From Setophaga petechia (Eukaryota; Chordata; Aves; Passeriformes; Parulidae): 64,000 nucleotides of DNA. Below are positions 10,561 to 21,465 of the stretch, one piece after another. The stretch lies in the NCBI GenBank assembly GCA_024362935.1, contig JANCRA010000114.1, forward strand, positions 1,514,167 through 1,578,166. The letters run 5' to 3'. The translations under genes and the position numbers were made by a program. Positions within the stretch are counted from its first letter, which is position 1. Every line of letters begins with the position of its first letter. The notes beneath the pieces were generated by a model. It saw only the letters and a program-made list of their open reading frames with translations, ran no database searches and was not told where the DNA came from.

Positions 10561-11620
10561 GGATAAAAGGGGCCATTTCGGGGTCCGCGGAGAACTTTCT
10601 GGGGGTCATTTGGGGCACTTTTAGGGTCTGGGGAGGGAATTCAAAGAGAAGTTGAACGTCTGGAGGACACTTGGGGCAGCCGGGGGAGCACTTGGAGAGG
10701 CATTTAGGGATTCTGAGGGACAGTTCCGGGTCGGGGCAGAACTTGAGGGTCCAGGGGGGCGCTTGGAGGTCAGGGAGGGAAATCTGGGCCCCATCGGGGT
10801 CCGGGCGGGCCCTTGTGCGGCGATCGGAAAGGGGCTCTCTGTGGCGCGGTGGGTGATGGGAGTTGAAGGCGCGGGTCTAATACGAAATAACAGGGCCGCG
10901 GAGCATCACGGGACTTCGAGGCGCAGCTGCAATGGCTCTAGGTGGGGCGCGGGGCATGACGGGAGATAAAGTCCTGGCTAGAACTACACGGGACGTGCGC
11001 CGCAGAGCATGGTGGGAGCCGTAGTCCCGGAAGTGGCTCGAACGCTTTGTTTGGGAGTCCGGGAAGGCTCCTGGGGGAAACTTCTGCGTCCGAGCCGCGG
11101 CCTGAGACTCTCGGGGGAACGTAAACGGTTCGAGAGAACTTGCGGGGAGCTCGGTGAGCTCTAACCGGGCTCTTTAGGGCGTGGGGCACAGCAGGAGTTT
11201 TAGGCGAGTGACTGTTGTGAGGGACTCTGGGCTGAGGAGGATGAGAGGAGATGAATTCCCAGAAGTGGCTGTACCGGGCATCTGTGGGGTTGGGAGCAGT
11301 CAGGGGGTCCGGGGACGCTTTTGGGGGGTCCCAAATGGGTGCTGAGGGGGCACTGAGGGATCCAATAAGCGGGACGCTTATTGGACAGATGCGGGGGGGA
11401 ACCCCGATGTTCTGTGGAACGCGGGGCATGACGGGTGTTGTAGTCCCAGCTGCAATAGGGCTCAATCGGGCCGCGGGGCATGATGGGAGTTGTATGCGAA
11501 AAAAGGTGGTGCCAATATCAGGCGCCGCTTCCGAGGTGCTAAACCAGGCGCTGATTGGCTTTGGGCCGTGATGGGCGAGAGTCTCGGCAAATGGAGTGCG
11601 GTGGAGATGGGAACAGCCGA
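10560..11620. promoter_or_regulatory. CpG-rich block with repeated ZNF143-like motifs (left arm)
   Basis: GC- and CpG-rich sequence containing several copies of a GCATGAYGGGAGTTGTAGTC-like motif, near 10899, 10951, 11004, 11421 and 11471. The complement resembles the known ZNF143/THAP11 promoter element ACTACAAYTCCCAGCATGC. Repeated use suggests a CpG-island or promoter-like module, possibly bidirectional. No associated coding exon is seen. Confidence 0.5.
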
Positions 11621-11623
11621 TTC

Positions 11624-11960
11624 AACCTCTCCAGTCCCTCCCAGTACAGCCCAGTTCATCCATGGTACAGAGCAGTTCATCCTAAATAGAAGCCAGTACA
11701 ACCCCAGTGCCCCTCCAGTCCCTCCCAGTACAGCCCAGTTCCCCCCAATACCCCTGAGTTTATTCCCAGTCCCTTGCTGTTCCCCCCAATGTCATTCACA
11801 GCATGCCCCAGTGTCCCCAGTCTTCTCTGCAATGGCCCCAGTGTCCCCAGTTTGTCGCAGTATCCCCCAGTGTCACTCCCAGTATGTCCCAGTGTCTCCC
11901 ACAGTGTTCCCACTGTTCCCCAGTATGTCCCAGTCCTCCCCAGTGTTCCCAAGCACAGTT
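11624..11960. repeat. CAGT-type short tandem repeat (left arm)
   Basis: Irregular reiterations of CCCAGTGTCCCCAGT and CCCAGTACAGCCCAGT. The matching tract in the other arm (13380-13826) is about 100 bp longer, which explains the step in palindrome register. Confidence 0.85.
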
Positions 11961-12499
11961 TAATTTCTCACGGTGGCCGTGGCAGCCAAACCCAGCAGTG
12001 GGGTCAGTGCAGTGCCCATGGCCACAGCCCCTTGCAGGGGCCCAGTGCAACTTGGGCTGATGATCCATCCTCACAGCTGGCCCAGGGCAGCTCTGCAGTG
12101 CCTTTGGTGGCACCTGGGGCTGGCACACACCTGAGCAGTGTGTCTGTTTGCAGTGGGGAAACTCAGGAGTTTGAGATTGCTGCAAAAAGTACAAAAAGGG
12201 AAAACCCCTCCTAGGCGGGGTGCAGCCAGCTCTGCAAGCACAGCAGGTCCCAGGGCAGTGAGGACAGACAGGATGGGGCTGAGCACTGTGGAGCAAGGTT
12301 GTCCACACTGGGTCAGAGCTCCAGGCACAGCTTCTGTGAGCAGGCCAGAGCTGCTGAGGAGAGACCCTGGGTCAGTATCAATCACAGAATGCTGCCATCA
12401 CCTCTGCACTAAAGAGAAATTTAATAAAAGACACCCTTTAAAATAGGAATGTATATTTTATTACTGCTCTTTGAAATCTTTCTCCATAACTGGACTAGG
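11961..12499. other. Unassigned inner-arm block (left)
   Basis: Non-coding by appearance. It holds a 102-codon open frame at 12138-12446 that is also open in the mirror copy (12894-13202), but it has no family features and near-identity of the arms makes conservation uninformative. An ATTAAA/AATAAA-like AT tract lies around 12420-12470. Confidence 0.35.
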
Positions 12500-12731
12500 A
12501 AAACTTTAATGACCCTCTCAGGGCTTTGGTGTTGTTTACATCAGACTCAGTCCCTGAGCGTGTCTTCAAAAAACTTCTCAAGAACTCAAAGTTAAATTCA
12601 GACTTCAAATTTTCTTGAATTTTTAATGGGTCCCACAGAGGGACACGACTGGGAAAATGTCCCCAGGTTCCATGAAGACCAGAACACTGGAGGCAGTGAT
12701 GACAGGTTGGACAAACAAGGCAGAGGTGTCT
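12500..12731 (-). repeat. Dispersed repeat spanning the palindrome centre
   Basis: This matches 37020-37262 in order and orientation, and more distantly 22490-22760 and 61270-61510 in the opposite orientation. It runs uninterrupted from the left arm through the 125-bp spacer, then stops at about 12732, where the right arm starts. It therefore marks the inversion junction. Confidence 0.75.
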
Positions 12732-12732
12732 C
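12608..12732. repeat. Palindrome spacer
   Basis: 125 unpaired bases between left position 12607 and right position 12733. It is not self-complementary; it is the 3' part of the dispersed repeat. Confidence 0.9.
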
Positions 12733-12879
12733 TGAAGTCTGAATTTAACTTAGAGTTCTTGAGAAGTTTTTTGAAGACACGCTCAGGGACTGAGTCTAAT
12801 GTAAACAACACCAAAGCCCTGAGAGGGTCATTAAAGTTTTCCTAGTCCAGTTATGGAGAAAGATTTCAAAGAGCAGTAA

Positions 12880-13379
12880 TAAAATATACATTCCTATTTT
12901 AAAGGGTGTCTTTTATTAAGTTTCTCTTTAGAGCAGAGGTGATTGCAGCATTCTGTGATTGATACTGACCCAGGGTCTCTCCTCAGCAGCTCTGGCCTGC
13001 TCACAGAAGCTGTGCCTGGAGCTCTGACCCAGTGTGGACAACCTTGCTCCACAGTGCTCAGCCCCATCCTGTCTGTCCTCACTGCCCTGGGACCTGCTGT
13101 GCTTGCAGAGCTGGCTGCACCCAGCCTAGGAGGGGTTTTCCCTTTTTGTACTTTTTGCAGCAATCTCAAACTCCTGAGTTTCCCCACTGCAAACAGACAC
13201 ACTGCTCAGGTGTGTGCCAGCCCCAGGTGCCACCAAAGGCACTGCAGAGCTGCCCTGGGCCAGCTGTGAGGGTGGATCATCAGCCCAAGCTGCACTGGGC
13301 CCCTGCAAGGGGCTGTGGCCATGGGCACTGCACTGACCCCACTGCTGGGTTTGGCTGCCACGGCCACCGTGAGAAATTA
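12880..13379. other. Unassigned inner-arm block (right)
   Basis: Mirror of 11961-12460. No gene supported. Confidence 0.35.
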
Positions 13380-13826
13380 AACTGTCCTTGGGAACACTGG
13401 GGAGGAGTGGGACACACTGGGGAACCCTGAGAACGCTGTGGGAGACACTGGGACATACTGGGAGTGACACTGGGGAGGACTGGGACATACTGGGGAACAC
13501 TGTGGAAGACACTGGGACATACTGGGAGTGATACTCAGACAAACTGGGAGTGACACTGGGGTATACTGGTGTAAACTGGGGACGCTGGGGCCATTGCAGA
13601 CAAGACTGGGGACACTGGGGCATCCTGTAGATGACATTGGGAGGAGCTGGGACGGACTGGGAATGGACTCAGGTGTATTGGGAGGGACTGGTCTGTACTG
13701 GGAGGGATTGGAGGGTCACTGCGGTTGTACTGGGTTCTACTTGGGATGAACTGGGCTGTACTGGGGTTTTATTGGTCTGTACTGGGGATGAACTGGGCTG
13801 TACTTGGAGGGACTGGAGAAGTTGAA
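13380..13826. repeat. CAGT-type short tandem repeat (right arm)
   Basis: Reiterations of ACTGGGACATACTGGGAG and GGGAGGGACTGG, longer than the mirror tract at 11624-11960. Confidence 0.85.
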
Positions 13827-13829
13827 TGG

Positions 13830-14885
13830 GCTGTTCCCGTCTCCACTGTTTCCCATTTGCCGAGACTCCTGCCCATCACCGCCCAAAGCCAATCAGCGCC
13901 TGGTTTAGCACCTCAGAAGCGGCGCCGATATTGGCACAACCTTCTTTTTTGCCTACCACTCCCGTCATGCCCCGCGGCCCGATTGAGCGCTATTGCAGCC
14001 GGGACTACAGCGCCCGTCATGCCCCGCGTTCCACAAAACCCCGGGATCCGCCCCCCCCCCTTTGTCCCTTAAGTGTCCCCAAGACCCTCCAGGATCCCTC
14101 AGTGCCCCCTCAGCGCCCATTTGGGACCCCCCAAAAGCGTCCCCCGATCCCCTGAGTGCTCCCGACCCCACAGATGCCCGGTACAGCCACTTCTGGGTAT
14201 TCATCTCCTCTCATCCCCCGCGGCGCCAGAGCCCCTCACAACAATCACTCGCCTAAAATTCCTGCTGTGCCCCGCGCCGAAAAGAGCCCGGTTCGAGCTC
14301 CCCGAGCTCCCGCAAGTTCTCTCGAACCGTTTACGTGCACCCGAGGATCTCAAGGCTCGGCTCGGACGCAGAAGTTTCCCCCAAGAGCCTTTCCGGACCC
14401 CCAAACGCTCTGTTCGAGCCACTTCCGGGACTACGGCTCCCATCATGCTCCGCAGCGCATCTCCCGTGCTGTTCCATCCGGGACTTCATCTCCCGTCATG
14501 CCCCACGTCTCACCGAGAGCCATTGCAGCTGCGCCTCAAACTCCCGTGATGCTCCGCGGTCCCCTTATACCGAATTAGACCCGCACCTACAACTCCCATC
14601 ACCCCCCGCGCCCCAGAGAGCCTCGTTAGAGCCCCCCAAGGGCTCGCCCGGACCCCGATGGGGCCCAAATTCCCCTCCCTGACCTCCAAGGGCCGCCCTG
14701 GACCCGCAAGTGCTGCCCCGGACCCCGAACTGTCCCTCGGAATGCATGAGTGCCCCTCGAATCGCTCACCCGTCTACCCCAAGTGTCCTCCAGACCCTCA
14801 AGTTCTCTCTGAATTCCCTCCCCAGAGCCAGAACTGCCCCAAATTTGCCCCAGAAAGTTCTCCACGGACCCCGAATTTTTACCCT
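13830..14885. promoter_or_regulatory. CpG-rich block with six ZNF143-like motifs (right arm)
   Basis: Motif instances on the plus strand begin near 13954 (CTACCACTCCCGTCATGC), 14004 (ACTACAGCGCCCGTCATGC), 14430 (ACTACGGCTCCCATCATGC), 14483 (ACTTCATCTCCCGTCATGC), 14537 (CAAACTCCCGTGATGC) and 14587 (CTACAACTCCCATCACC). Most are followed by CCCCGCG-like bases. They fit the ZNF143/THAP11 element. The pairwise match to the left arm is poorer here than elsewhere in the palindrome. Confidence 0.5.
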
Positions 14886-15051
14886 GTCTGTGAAATGATA
14901 AAAAAGATGACAAAAGGATTTAAAATGGGACTAATTAGCATAAAGAAGGAGAAATCAATAGCCACACTGGTCAATAAATTAATGAAGGGAATTGTGTTAC
15001 TTAGAACCAATGGCGAATAAATTTTTTGCTTGCTAAAAAGGTATGGACTTT

Positions 15052-15893
15052 TGTGAAATACAAAGCTGTGTTTCGTGTCAGGTATAAACAGGCGATGTGT
15101 ATATTTGTGAATGCGAAATTTGAGGGCTTTGACAATGGGAGAACTGTGAATTCTAATAATAACTAAGGAAAATAAAGCATGGAAAAAGGCCTTTGAACCT
15201 GTCTTTTGTTTTCAATTGACCTTGGTTGATTTAGGAGCACTGGAATTAAAGTGTTAAGGATGTTGCTTTTTGCTTGTTCTTAATCCTTAAAGAGCGATGC
15301 AATAATAACCTTTTGAAGTACAATTTTAGAATATTACTTGTATCCTTGAAACTATAGCTTTGGAATATATAGAAAGGAAATATGCTTATCTCACACCTTA
15401 TTGAAGCAGAGAAAAACAGCTTGAGAAAGGAAGATGAACACCAACTCAAGGATTTATGGTTTCAACCAAAGGGAAACTGGACATCACTGTTATGAGATTT
15501 ATAGTCTCTTCAATTAAAAGGTGGAACTCACATCTGGGGAGCTGGTCTCCACCAGATGGGATTCGTCTTTCTTCTTTCAGAAACTGGACCGTCACCATCT
15601 GGGGATACTCCTTTTGAGACACATCCTGAGAATTTAAAATCACAATAGTGTATAGAATTGTGATGTAATAATTTGGAATAAAAATTATTGATGAGAAAAA
15701 TTTGAAATAGAAACTGCTGGAAAAAACTGATGAGTACCCCTATAAATACCTGTAACCATCAATTATCGGTGTGCAGTTGGAGGGAAAACTTCCCCCACTG
15801 TACCCAGCGCTGTATTGCTCATACTTTACCATATTAAATAATAAATTGATTGCTGCTTGAATTTTGGCCTAGTCAAGCTTCTTATTCATAACA
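15052..15893 (+). mobile_element. Solo LTR, family 'B', copy 3 (right arm)
   Basis: Mirror of 9551-10392, TGTGAAATAC to TTCATAACA, flanked by CTTT at 15048-15051 and 15894-15897. Promoter box CCTATAAATACC near 15740 and late AATAAATTG near 15841. Confidence 0.85.
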
Positions 15894-16022
15894 CTTTCTA
15901 ATATAAATACTAAAATTTGGTAATACAAATATAGAATAATACTATTATAAGTAAGAAAAATAATTATAATTTTATTAATTCAGTAAATTTTATTTTTCAG
16001 GGGAAGTGCATATTTATTTTAA

Positions 16023-16601
16023 TGTTTTGGGATGTCAGTCTGTAAGAGATGATCCAAAGATGCCTTATCTGCCTCACAGCCCCCATCAAGAATGGAGATT
16101 GAAGCCCTCCCCAAGGACTGAGACCCTTCAAATTCTAACCCAGGGGTGCTGGCCTGACTGGAGCGGGATGTCTGCCATAGACAGCGGGATGTTTCCCATA
16201 GGAACCAGTCCTGAAACAACGGGCCCTGCTCACTGCTGGCACCGGTTTGTGCTGTTCAGAACTGGACTGTCTGTACCTGTTCCCAAAGGATTTATTCTCC
16301 ACAGTTCCCTCCATGTGCCATCCTGCTCCCCTCCCGGCAGTAGATTATAAAAGACCCCTGAGTTAACCAAAGACTTTGAGACTCTCCCCGACGTGACCAG
16401 ACAGATCTATTGGCTGGACCACAAGGATTTAATCTCTCTGTTGGTAGCTATTTCCCCCTGCTTTTCTCTTTCTCTTTATCCTTTATCTCATCTCTAATCC
16501 TTCTGTTGCATCTGCTGTGGGCACTCAATAAAAGGTGCATTTGTATTGGTTAATACTGAAAGTCCCCTGCTGTGTGTCTCTGCACTCTGAGATCAGTAAC
16601 A
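16023..16601 (+). mobile_element. ERV LTR, right palindrome arm
   Basis: TGTTTTGGGATG to ...CAGTAACA, with TATAAAA near 16345 and AATAAAA near 16528. The segment after it (16602-17080) is probable leader sequence. Mirror of 8843-9421. Confidence 0.75.
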
Positions 16602-17079
16602 CGAACCATCGTGACCCCCCTTGCACCAGGGGATCGTGGCACGGCCTGAGGGGGTTGCTGCCCACAGCGTGTGAACGTGATCTTCTTGGTGGCGACTGCA
16701 CTGGCTCATCTGCTCTTGCTTTCTGGTCTCCCTATCCCAGAATTACCTGTGCCACCTTCTTTTCTTATATTGTGGTTCTCTGTAGTTCCTTCAATAGTCA
16801 GCCCTTCTTAAGTTCACTCTTGGAATAGGGGATCATCACCTCCCCATCATATCGAGTGCATTTGAATGCACTTGAATGCATTTTGCCTGCATTCAAAATA
16901 TGGTCCCTGTTTTTGATTTACTGTGGAATCTCTGTTTCTATTTTCTGCCTCTGTTGAGGCTGGGATTGAAGGTACTTGAGATGATATTTGGTGTTCAGAT
17001 TCAGGTGGTTTTTGTTTGTTATCAGTGACACAGCCTCACAAGCATGAGTTCTGCAGCCTTTCATCTAAGGCACAAAGTG
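16602..17079. other. Probable ERV leader remnant (right arm)
   Basis: Mirror of 8361-8842. It contains ATGCA-rich reiterations near 16850-16890 and no retroviral gene. Confidence 0.4.
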
Positions 17080-17933
17080 GCTCAGTATCTCTTGTTACAA
17101 GGCCTGGATGGTACCAAGGAGACCATGGTGATACTGGGGATCCAAGGAGACCGTGGTGACACCATGGAGACTCATGGAACCATGGGCATTGTGACCCAGC
17201 AGGGACTCATGGAACCAAGGAGTCAATTGTGACTCTACCAAACCTCGTGGAACCAAGGGCCCATTGTGACACTGAAGAACTTGAGGGAAGCAAGAGTCTC
17301 TTGTGACACAGGGGCTACTCATGAAACCATGGAGACCATTTGGAAACTTCAAGGCCTGCTGGAACCAAAGGGTCATTCTGGCACTTCTGAGCCTTGGAAC
17401 CAAAGAGAGCACAGTGACACAGTGGGGCTCTGTGGAGCCAAGGGGCCATGGTGACATTGTGGAGTATCATTGAACCAAGTGTCCATGGTGACACTGCAGG
17501 GCCTGATGGAATCATGGACACCACTGTGACACTACAGGGCGTCATGGAAGCAAGGGGCCATTGTCACACTGTGGGGCCTCTTGGGATCCAAGGGCAGTTG
17601 TGATACCATGGAAATTATGGCAACTGTGGCACCATGAAACCAAGGAGACCATTGTGACGCTACAGGACCCCATGGAAGTAAGGATTCATGGAACAGTGCA
17701 GGACACATGGATCCGAGGGGCCATTGTGAGCCTGTGGAACCAGAAGAGCCCATTGTGACCCTGTGGGCCTCCATGGATCCAAAGGTCCATTTTGACATTG
17801 CAGGGCCTCATGGAATCCTGGAGAGCACTGTGAAACTTTGGGGCCTTGTTGAATTAAGTGTCCCTGCAGGGCGTCATGGAACCAATGAGACCCCATAGAA
17901 GCAAGGGTCCATTGTGACCCTGTGGTTCCAAGG
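17080..17933. repeat. Degenerate minisatellite, right palindrome arm
   Basis: Mirror of the 7514-8360 array, reading as CCATTGTGACACTGTGGGGCC-type units on the plus strand. Confidence 0.85.
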
Positions 17934-18124
17934 TGTCGTGGGTTGAGCCAGGCCAAATGCCAGGCATCCATGTGGGCTGCTCACTCACTCCCCTCTGCAG
18001 CTGGACAGAGAGAATTTAATAAAGGGTTCATGGGTTGAGATAAGGACTGGGTGAGGTCACTCATCAAATACTGTCCTGGGAAAAACAGGCTTAGCTTAGA
18101 GATGTGAAATTCATTTATTACTAA

Positions 18125-18840
18125 TGTTATGTTTGCCCAATTATCCCTTCATAAAAAAAACCCCAAACAATATTTGAGATAGAAGCAATTTCAATTTAAT
18201 ACTTTAGAAAATACATAAATAAGGGATAATTTGGTTCAAATAATAGCGCGTAAGCAAAAGATAACCGCGGGGTACAGAGTGCAGGGCTCTGGGACCCTTG
18301 CCACCTCACGTACAAGCTTGCCAAGTAAAAATTACCCCCTTATATGCCATGGGTTAATACCATCTCCTCCTATTTTCAGTTCGTCATATTTCTATCTCCG
18401 CTCTCATCACCACCTTTACCGCGCATGCGCCACCACTCAGTTTGGTGGTCACACAAGTCTTTTGGGGGTCGTCTGATGAAGATTTCTTAGTCTTCCTCTG
18501 TGTCCTTTAATTCACCTTTGGGTTACACTTGCGCACCAAGCCAGTGCAATGTAAGCCAAAACTAACATATCACTATATCTACATATCAAATCAATAAATC
18601 CCTATAATTAGCATTTTCTGGGACCCAACCAGGTTTTGCTTCCTTTCTGGTCATTTTTAGCAACTATATCTTTGGCTTCTTTCCTCCTGTCCTTGTGAAC
18701 ATCTGCCGGGGGAGGGGATTGGGCCCCTCCTCTCCCTCTCTTCTCTGGCATTACAACCTTTAAATATTGTTAATATTCCCAAATATTAATTACTGTACCA
18801 ATATTGATTATTGTTTCAATTTTATCAGCACGAATCATAC
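18125..18840 (-). mobile_element. 3' end of an ERV: polypurine tract and LTR
   Basis: On the minus strand an AT-rich tail (to about 18780) is followed by a purine tract (AGAGAAGAGAGGGAGAGG) near 18728-18750. An LTR of about 577 bp follows, starting TGTTCAC at 18701 and ending AACATAACA at 18125. A TATA-like ATATAAGGGGG lies near 18342. No open gag, pol or env remains. Confidence 0.6.
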
Positions 18841-19104
18841 CTATTTATCACAATGGCTGTGCTGGAGACCAAGGCTGCAGGAGGGAAATGCAGGGCTGCT
18901 GCGGGATGTGGAGGGCATTTAATTCCAGCACACACCTCAGCTCTCTGATGACTTCAGCCTGTGACTTGTGTGTGCAAAGAGCAAATCTGGGCAGAATTGG
19001 GGCAGGGAAGGTTTGCAGAGACCTTGGGATCTGTGCTGGGCACAGAAGATATTTCCCATTGATCTGAGACTGCCTACTGTGGAAAGTGGATTTAATATCC
19101 AGCA
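18841..19104. other. Unassigned
   Basis: No gene or recognisable element. It lies outside the start of the next inverted repeat. Confidence 0.3.
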
Positions 19105-20545
19105 GAGGAATGACTTTTTCATTTGATGGAGCTGTGCCTTCCCTTGGCTTTGTTGGCTGACAAGAAATGAACATCCCTCTGTGTCTCGGGCAGCTCCTTC
19201 TCCAAGGAATTCAGGTGGGAGTTGGAGCCAAGGAGCTGAAAGCTGCAGGTGCAGCCTGGGCTGGAGGGAGCTGAGATTTGCACAAGGCTGCTGTGAGTGC
19301 CAGGGCTTGGATGGGGGAAATGGTGGGGTGGGGGTAGGGACAGAGTCTGATTGATTGTCAGCCATGAAGGGTCTTGATTTTCATATCTATTCAAACTGCA
19401 GGAGGAGGAATTTGGATTCAGTGTCAACTGGAGATTGCACATATCAATAAATTAACAGGGAAAAAAAAGCTACACAGGACCTAAGAAATCTTTTCTCACT
19501 GTCTTTTTAAATAGAATCTATTCAGTTGAACTACACTACTGGAATCTGTATAATTAACCACAAAAGATTTGAAAATTGAGATAAAATTATTCCCAGAGGC
19601 TTGGCTTGTTCAGGTGTTCTGAATGGTAATGAGCCCTGGGACACTGAATTCCTGCACTGAAGAGCTGAAGGCTGAACAAGCCTCTGCAGCAGGAAAATTC
19701 AGCAGCAGCCTCCAAGGTGCTGAGGATGTCAGCAGCCCCCAGTGAGGCCATCCCTGCCCAGAGAGCGTGGGGCAATGGGCAGACAAGGAGAGCGTCCCTG
19801 GGGCTGGGGCAGCACAACTCAGAGGCACCAGCGGCTCCAGCTGGGCAATGGAGTGTGGAATGTGGCTGGGAAAGCCCTGCCTGGGCTGGGCCAAGCAGGA
19901 CACACAAGTCCTGACTCCCATCCTCCAAACAACTCTGTCAAGGAGCCATTTAAAAGGAATTACAATTGTTAGTGTCCTCTGAGTTGGATGTACTGGAGAA
20001 ATACTGACAAGTGTTTCTCAGGAGTTCAAAACAACAAAACAGCCTTTACTGGAAATTTTAGAAAATCAGAGAAACTTTGGGAAAATGTTTTATATGACAT
20101 TCAATCAACAAACACACTTCTCAAAGAATTAAGTTGGCCCATGCAACTTCACAAACTCTAAACCTATTCAATTTAATGTTAATCAAAATTTGAAAGAGGA
20201 CAAAAATAGAAAAAGTATTTTTCTTTCTCTCTTTTAGAGACAGAGAAAGAAAAATAAGATTTAGAGAAGCACAGACACAGCTAGCAACTCCTGGATTCTA
20301 GCACTGTTCATAAGGAAATTCCAAGGGGAGGTAGGGTCAAGATGTGTGCTTGCCTTGTGGTCAGCCTTCAATACCCCTTGGTCTTGCTGGGCCCTTCCCC
20401 CAGGTGGGGCTTGGGCTCATTTGGTCCCTCAGGAGCTGGGCTGGGGCTGCAGAGGTGGCTGTGGAGCATTGCCTGTGCTGTGCCAGGGACTGGCAGCCAC
20501 TGTTGGGCTGGGATAGAGGCTCTCAAGGCCTTGTTGGTAACAGGG
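19105..20545. repeat. Second inverted repeat, left arm
   Basis: Pairs with about 27080-29985. Positions sum to about 49084-49086 in the outer part and 47622 in the inner part. The ~1.46-kb difference is explained by the LTR-like insertion at 27509-28993 in the right arm. No coding gene is supported; the open frames near 19600-19930 are kept by sequence similarity only. Confidence 0.85.
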
Positions 20546-20809
20546 TGAAGGAGCCCTGGCCCAGGCTCTGGCCCTGGGGGACACGGGGACGCTGCCGGGG
20601 GGTCCCTGTCCCCCTGTGCCACCCCCAGGGCCCCGGCCCCCCCGTCCCCGTGTCAGGCTCTGGGGTCGATCTGGTGGAACATCCTCTGGGGGAGGCTGCG
20701 GGGCTGGGGGCGGGGGCACCCGGGGGGACAGGGGAGCCCGCTGTGCACGAGCAGGGTTGGACTGCTCTGGGGGGAGCTGTGAGGGGGGCCGGGGCAGAGT
20801 GACCTCCCC
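20546..20809. repeat. GC-rich block repeated at 23790-24075 and 30830-31020
   Basis: This G-rich segment pairs inverted with about 23790-24070 and matches 30830-31020 directly. It always borders the TGATGTCAC satellite. Non-coding. Confidence 0.75.
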
Positions 20810-21465
20810 AGTGATGTCACACAGCCCCTGGGATGTCACATAGCCTTCCTGTGATGTCATACAGCCCCTGTGATGTCACACAGCCTTCTGTGATGTCACA
20901 CAGCCCCTGCTATGTCACACAGCAAACTGGGATGTCACAGCCATCTCTTGGATGTCACACAGCACCTTTGTGATGTCACAGAGCCAATGTTGTGATGTCA
21001 CCCTGTGATATCATACAACTGCATTGTGATGTCACTGAAGATTGTGTGATGTCACAAAATCAACCTTTGATTTCTCAGTCTGCTCTAGGATGTTACACAT
21101 CCACCCAGTGATGTCACAACCCTCTCTCTGATGTCAGAGAGCCACCCTCTATGATGGCAGGATCTGTTTCATGGCCTTACACCCTACTTTATGATGTCAC
21201 AGACAGCTGTGTGATGTCACAACCCCCTCACTGATGTCACAAAACCCCCTCTGTCATGTCCTACTGCCACTCTTTAATGGTACAGCACACACTTTGACCT
21301 CACAACCTGCTCTATGATGTCATCCAGCTATGCCATGATGTCACAGTCTGCTTTGTGATGTCACAGAATCCCTTCTATGATGCTGTAGCTGCTCAGCGGC
21401 CTCACACAACAAACTGTGTGATGTCATAGCCCAATCTGTGACCTCACACAACCCACTCTTTGCTG
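20810..21465. repeat. TGATGTCAC satellite, forward block
   Basis: Short units of roughly 20-25 bp, each containing TGATGTCAC and an ACAGCCC-like tail, degenerating rightwards. The core is one base from the CRE palindrome TGACGTCA. Confidence 0.9.

Larger units (their letters stand above)
7323..12607. repeat. Large palindrome, left arm
   Basis: This is the reverse complement of 12733-18122. Paired positions sum to 25340 near the centre and to about 25444-25447 further out. The ~104-bp step falls in the simple-repeat block at 11630-11960. Order from outside in: LTR fragment, minisatellite, ERV LTR, solo LTR B, CpG-rich motif block, CAGT-type minisatellite, unassigned block, dispersed repeat. 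A 102-residue reading in the inner arm (12138-12446) differs from its partner at only four positions. Confidence 0.95.
12733..18122. repeat. Large palindrome, right arm
   Basis: Reverse complement of 7323-12607. Its outer edge at about 18122 directly abuts the LTR at 18125, which truncates the outer LTR fragment (17934-18122). Confidence 0.95.

Noticed and set aside
12138..12446. 102-codon frame kept in both palindrome arms (partner 12894-13202)
   Set aside because: Arms are nearly identical, so an open frame in both is expected; no motif, and the antisense frames are equally open.
16535..16828. Open frame conserved in both palindrome arms (partner 8634-8909)
   Set aside because: It crosses the R/U5 end of an LTR; conservation only reflects arm identity.
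7323..18122. Palindrome as an assembly or sequencing fold-back artefact
   Set aside because: Arms differ by substitutions, by a ~100-bp repeat-length change and by distinct outer flanks, which a simple fold-back would not produce. Long-read confirmation would still be decisive.
20810..21465. CRISPR-like array
   Set aside because: Units are short, degenerate and directly tandem without unique spacers, and the window is clearly vertebrate.
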